From: JAUPKT01 sp964427855
GTDB taxonomy: Bacteria > Desulfobacterota > Desulfomonilia > Desulfomonilales > Desulfomonilaceae
Direction: 5' to 3'
NCBI GenBank assembly: GCA_964427855.1
Contig: CAYRVH010000005.1
Location: 1 to 64,000 of the forward strand
Length of the DNA: 64,000 nt
Each line of letters starts with the position of its first letter. Position 1 is the first letter of the stretch. The translations under genes and the position numbers were made by a program. Shown here one piece after another: positions 60,581 to 64,000 of the stretch. The notes beneath the pieces were generated by a model. The model was not told the origin of the DNA. It was given only the letters and a program-made list of their open reading frames with translations, and did no database searches.

Positions 60581-62206
60581 ATGGCTGAAGAATATGACGG
60601 CATTATATTGGGCGCCGGACCCAACGGTTTGACGGTTGCAGCCTACCTCGCGAAGGCCGGCTTAAAGATCCTCCTGCTGGAGAAGCGTTTCGAAGCAGGA
60701 GGGGGGCTTGCCACGGAGCAGGTGACTCTTCCGGGCTTTCTCCACAACACCCACGCCGTGTATATGCCCATGGTGGACTACGCCCCGCCGCTGAAGGATT
60801 TCGACGAATACCTCACCAAGGATTATGACCTGGAATTTGTATTCCCTGAACTCGTCATGGCTATGCCCTTTGCCGATGGGGCAAGCCTCTGCCTTTATCA
60901 GGATATGGACAAGACGTGCGCGTCCATTGCACAGTTTTCCCAAAAGGACGCCGAGACGTATCGCAGGGTTCAAACGCGTTTTAATCAGCTGACCGAAGCC
61001 TTTCTCGCGCCAGCGACCTATGAAATGGCCAAGCCGGCGTTTGAACAAATGATCAAGCTCCAAGCCACCGACATAGGTCGGGAAATCACCGAGTGGACTG
61101 AAAAGACGCCCCTGGATATCGTCAACGGCCTCTTTGAAAACGACAGGGTTCGGACATTGTTTCTTTACCTGTCGTGCATGTGGGGGCTCCACTACAATTT
61201 GGAAGGAGTGAGCTACCTCGTGCCGCTGATGTTCAACCGTGCGGTGAACTATCGGCTCGTAGTGGGCGGCTCGCACCACCTGGCCCACCTGTTTACCAAG
61301 GTGCTGTACCGTCACGGCGGCATGATCATTTCGCCGGTGGCCGTGAAAAGGATCATCGTGGAAAACAACACCGCCACCGGTGTGGAATTGCAGGATGGTA
61401 CGATGTACCGGGCAAAAAAATTCGTGGCCAGCAGTTTGGATCCCTATCAAACATTTTTCAAATATGTTGGTGAAAGCAATTTAGAAAGCAGTTTTGTTAC
61501 GCGCACAAAGGACTGGAAATGGGAGCTCTCGAGTTTGTTTCACGTGCATCTGGCGTTGGCCGAGGCCCCTCATTTCGCCGCCGCCTCTCGCAATCCGGAT
61601 ATCAACAAAGCCTTTATTACGGTCTTAGGGTACGAAACCCAGGCCGAGCTCATAAAACACTACGATGCCATTCATGCCGGCGAACTCCACGCTGCAGGCT
61701 TCAACTGCTGCTTTCCCTCTGTTCATGACCCCAAACAGGCGCCCCAGGGCAGACATACGGCCCTTATCTCTCTGCACGCCCCGTATAACCTCAAGGAGGG
61801 GGGAGCTCAGCAATGGTACCGCATACGAGAACAGGAAGCCGACCGCTGTGTGAAATTGCTCAGCAAGTATGCGCCAAACATCAATGACGATACCATCCTT
61901 TGGCGCTACATCACGACGCCGCTGGACATAGAAAACAAGTTTGCCGATATGGTTCAGGGCTCTTACAAACAGGGCGCCTATCTCCCTCTTCAGATGGGCT
62001 ACCTCCGACCCAACGAGGAATGCTCACAATACGCAACGCCAATCAAGAATCTGTATGTGTGCGGCGCCAGTACGTTTCCAGGAGGCCTGATTACCTTTGG
62101 GCCCGGATATAACGCGGCCAACCGCATTGCCAATGACCTAGGCGTTGATCGCTGGTGGAAAGAGCCGGAGTGCGTCACCAAGGCCAGAGAGATGGGAACT
62201 CTCTGA
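60581..62206 (+). CDS. phytoene-desaturase-like FAD-dependent oxidoreductase (1)
   Basis: 541 residues. The dinucleotide motif GIILGAGPNGLTVAAYLAKAGLKILLLEKR is at the N-terminus, and the C-terminal IKNLYVCGASTFPGGLITFGPGYNAANRIANDLG is the FAD-binding block of the COG1233 (crtI/NAD(P)-FAD) family. The middle has no membrane segment. AAGGAGGAG lies upstream of the start. Such proteins desaturate or isomerise carotenoids and other lipids, but in anaerobes related enzymes are of unknown use. No phytoene synthase is adjacent. It is the first gene of a divergent unit controlled perhaps by LysR. Confidence 0.9.
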   Translation: MAEEYDGIILGAGPNGLTVAAYLAKAGLKILLLEKRFEAGGGLATEQVTLPGFLHNTHAVYMPMVDYAPPLKDFDEYLTKDYDLEFVFPELVMAMPFADGASLCLYQDMDKTCASIAQFSQKDAETYRRVQTRFNQLTEAFLAPATYEMAKPAFEQMIKLQATDIGREITEWTEKTPLDIVNGLFENDRVRTLFLYLSCMWGLHYNLEGVSYLVPLMFNRAVNYRLVVGGSHHLAHLFTKVLYRHGGMIISPVAVKRIIVENNTATGVELQDGTMYRAKKFVASSLDPYQTFFKYVGESNLESSFVTRTKDWKWELSSLFHVHLALAEAPHFAAASRNPDINKAFITVLGYETQAELIKHYDAIHAGELHAAGFNCCFPSVHDPKQAPQGRHTALISLHAPYNLKEGGAQQWYRIREQEADRCVKLLSKYAPNINDDTILWRYITTPLDIENKFADMVQGSYKQGAYLPLQMGYLRPNEECSQYATPIKNLYVCGASTFPGGLITFGPGYNAANRIANDLGVDRWWKEPECVTKAREMGTL

Positions 62207-62222
62207 AAGAGGAGAAAAACAG

Positions 62223-62483
62223 ATGAAAGTGAACTCGACCGGTTTGGGCAAGACGACAATGGTGGCGCATTTCGCCGACTTGGCCAAGGTGGACGGTGAA
62301 GAGGGAGGCGCCATGAGGTTGCACATTGAGGCTACCGAGCCTGTCCATTGGTCCATAAAGGCAACGGTGGGCGGGGAGGATCTGAGGCAATTTGCAAAAC
62401 TCTTGCTGAGACCGTCCGTCCTGTTCCTTGCCCTGAAGCTTCTCATCTCGGGCAAGAAGTTGGCTCCTCCACAGTCGCATTGA
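62223..62483 (+). CDS. 86-aa protein between the two flavoproteins
   Basis: 86 residues from ATG 62223; GAGGAG lies 8 bases upstream, so it is very likely translated. The text STGLGKTTMVAHFADLAKVDGEEGGAMRLHIEATEPVHWSIKATVGGEDLRQFAKLLLRPSVLFLALKLLI suggests beta-strands followed by a hydrophobic helix. No family recognised. Its GxGKTT is short and is not a genuine P-loop context. Placement 16 bases after the first and 43 bases before the second flavoprotein gene argues for a common function, for example an adaptor or membrane tether (inference). Confidence 0.75.
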   Translation: MKVNSTGLGKTTMVAHFADLAKVDGEEGGAMRLHIEATEPVHWSIKATVGGEDLRQFAKLLLRPSVLFLALKLLISGKKLAPPQSH

Positions 62484-62526
62484 AGTTTTTTCATGTAGGA
62501 ATTTTCATAAAGAAGGAGGCATCTCC

Positions 62527-64000
62527 ATGGCAGACAAGACCTATGACGCCATCGTCGTCGGCGGCGGACATCAAGGTACCATAATAGCCTGTTATCTTCA
62601 GCACGCGGGGCTGCAAACCGTTATATTCGAGCGCCAACACGAGCTGGGAGGCGGCGCATGCGGCGAGGCGCTGCCCCTCCCCGGTTTTCTCCAAAATCCC
62701 TGCGCACATTTTACTCGATTCTACGGGCATCCTGCGTACGCAGATTTCGACCTGCGGTCCAAAGGGCTCGTGTACGTGTACCCTGACCACAGCGAAGGCA
62801 TGATCTATGACGACGGTACGAGCTTTATGGGATACACAGCCTGGAAAGTAACGGACGTCGATACAGGCAAGGCTGAGTTCGACGAAAAAAACGCGCAGAA
62901 AACCATAGACCAAATCGCCAGATTCTCTCAACGGGATGCAGACACGGCCTATCAACTCTTAGAAATGTATAGAAAAAAATGGCGCGCCGCCTTCCATGAA
63001 TGGCGGTACAATCCGCCGACTCCCTGGGGAGTTCCGGACGCCTTTGAAAGGCTGATTGGCGATCCAGAAGCGCCTATACCACCTGAATACCAATTCTATA
63101 CGTCCCAGCAGGTGGCGTTTGATCTTTTCGAGAGCGACTACCTCAGAACGCTGTTTATGCGATCCTGTATGACCTCCAGCGGCGTATTCCCGAACGACGC
63201 GATCGGCATTTACAAGACCCTTCACACCCTTGGGCTCATCCTCTCGTGGGAGCCTGCGTCTATTGCGGTTGGCGGCACTCATGCCATCACCCACGCCCTG
63301 CAGAGGGCCTTTAGCTCCATGGGGGGCGAATTCGTCGTCGAAACGCCGGTGGCTCGAGCGATCATAGAGAACGGAAAGGCTGTGGGTGTCAGACTCCAGG
63401 ACGGCCGAGAGATTGCCGCCCGAAAAGTGGTTGTCTCAGACCTCAACACCACGCAAACGGTCCTCGACCTTATCGGCGAGGAGCACGTGCCTCCAAAAAT
63501 AGCTCACAGGGCCAAGAACATCCTTCGCGACCGGGCGCAGCTTTTCTGGGGCAATTTTGCGCTTCATGAACTTCCCCAATATACAGCGGCCAAGGACAAC
63601 CCAGAGATTGGGATGTGTCCACGGCTTAACTGGGGACCCAAGGACGCTGACTACTTCGCCACGCGACATCAAGCAGAACTCTTCGTAAAGGGAATCCCAG
63701 ACAAACTGGTTGCCATCGTGGCCCCGGACAGCATCTGGGATCGGGTGAGAGCCCCGGAAGGCAAACACACCATACTTATCGAGCAGTTTACCGCTCCCTA
63801 CCCCTTTTTCTCAGACGCCGACTGGCTGCGCATGAAAAGGGATATTGTGGAGATTATGAGAGAACAGTGGTCGTGGTATGCGCCGAACATGACCAAAGAC
63901 AACGTCATCGCTGCGCACATCACCACGCCCATGGACACCAAGATGAGAAATCTGAACATGCCGCAGGGAGGCTGGACAGCAGAAGATATGATCGCATCTC
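62527..64000 (+). CDS. phytoene-desaturase-like FAD-dependent oxidoreductase (2), 3' end off window
   Basis: At least 491 residues; the frame is still open at the right edge. The N-terminus is MADKTYDAIVVGGGHQGTII, with a GGGHQG version of the dinucleotide motif, followed by FERQHELGGGACGEALPLPGFL. Residues to ~480 align in pattern with the first flavoprotein (for example AVGGTHAITHALQRAF and GRVRLQDGREIAARKVVVSDL-like GVRLQDGREIAARKVVVSDL). The C-terminal FAD block is just beyond the window. AAGGAGG lies 7 bases before the ATG. Two paralogues side by side suggest a two-step or heteromeric oxidoreductase. Confidence 0.88.
   Translation, partial: MADKTYDAIVVGGGHQGTIIACYLQHAGLQTVIFERQHELGGGACGEALPLPGFLQNPCAHFTRFYGHPAYADFDLRSKGLVYVYPDHSEGMIYDDGTSFMGYTAWKVTDVDTGKAEFDEKNAQKTIDQIARFSQRDADTAYQLLEMYRKKWRAAFHEWRYNPPTPWGVPDAFERLIGDPEAPIPPEYQFYTSQQVAFDLFESDYLRTLFMRSCMTSSGVFPNDAIGIYKTLHTLGLILSWEPASIAVGGTHAITHALQRAFSSMGGEFVVETPVARAIIENGKAVGVRLQDGREIAARKVVVSDLNTTQTVLDLIGEEHVPPKIAHRAKNILRDRAQLFWGNFALHELPQYTAAKDNPEIGMCPRLNWGPKDADYFATRHQAELFVKGIPDKLVAIVAPDSIWDRVRAPEGKHTILIEQFTAPYPFFSDADWLRMKRDIVEIMREQWSWYAPNMTKDNVIAAHITTPMDTKMRNLNMPQGGWTAEDMIAS

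Overview
The window is 64 kb of a draft bacterial genome with four runs of N (8314-8351, 18292-18399, 41639-41652, 56227-56256). Gene content suggests a Gram-negative anaerobe of the former Deltaproteobacteria, of the syntrophic or sulfate-reducing type. It has LPS genes (Kdo transferase, O-antigen ligase), a large 2-hydroxyacyl-CoA dehydratase/activase fusion, phenylacetate-CoA ligase, many acyl-CoA enzymes, a bis-pterin Mo/W oxidoreductase and LutB/LutC. No rRNA, tRNA or CRISPR array was recognised. The taxonomic placement is an inference.

Layout. 0-7.2 kb: a truncated thiolase-like gene diverges from a plus-strand run of 3-hydroxyacyl-CoA dehydrogenase, acyl-CoA dehydrogenase, TrmO, a Mo/W-pterin oxidoreductase and a radical SAM/SPASM protein. 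7.2-17.7 kb: housekeeping genes (Gx transporter plus NusG-II protein, nrdR-ribD-threonylcarbamoyl-AMP synthase, waaA, a LolA-like secreted protein, asnS, a nitroreductase, a murF-alr fusion). 17.7-19 kb: a repeat-rich intergenic island with an assembly gap. 19-24 kb: a secreted protein, DciA, MogA, SpeD, a possible structured RNA, a small ORF and a PhoU-like protein. 24-31 kb: the 1,428-residue activase fusion, YraN, more repeats, and PaaK. 31-47 kb: a frameshifted AsmA-like protein, a hydrolase, a zinc-ribbon membrane protein, an HtrA protease with a strong terminator, IlvE, O-antigen ligase, LutC/LutB, an M23 lipoprotein, alanine dehydrogenase and Bcp. 47.5-56 kb: one long minus-strand catabolic operon led by its own TetR gene, followed by two acyl-CoA dehydrogenases, a three-part biotin-dependent carboxylase, an enoyl-CoA hydratase and a DUF849/BKACE enzyme. 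56.4-59.4 kb: a crotonase, then a rhodanese-chromate transporter pair bracketed by remnants of one IS3-like element. 59.5-64 kb: a LysR regulator divergent from two phytoene-desaturase-like flavoproteins with an 86-residue protein between them.

How the genes fit together. Acyl-CoA chemistry dominates: beta-oxidation modules at the left edge, a leucine-pathway-like carboxylation operon at 47.5-56 kb, PaaK activation of aromatic acids, and the dehydratase/activase fusion. Two genes look frameshifted (the AsmA-like gene and chrA) and one transposase is a remnant. Two families of short dispersed repeats occupy much of the intergenic DNA, and two of the four gaps lie in or beside them. The items most worth following are the Mo/W enzyme-SPASM pair, the carboxylase/BKACE operon with a clear TetR palindrome, the twin flavoproteins with their small partner, and the IS-flanked chromate cassette.
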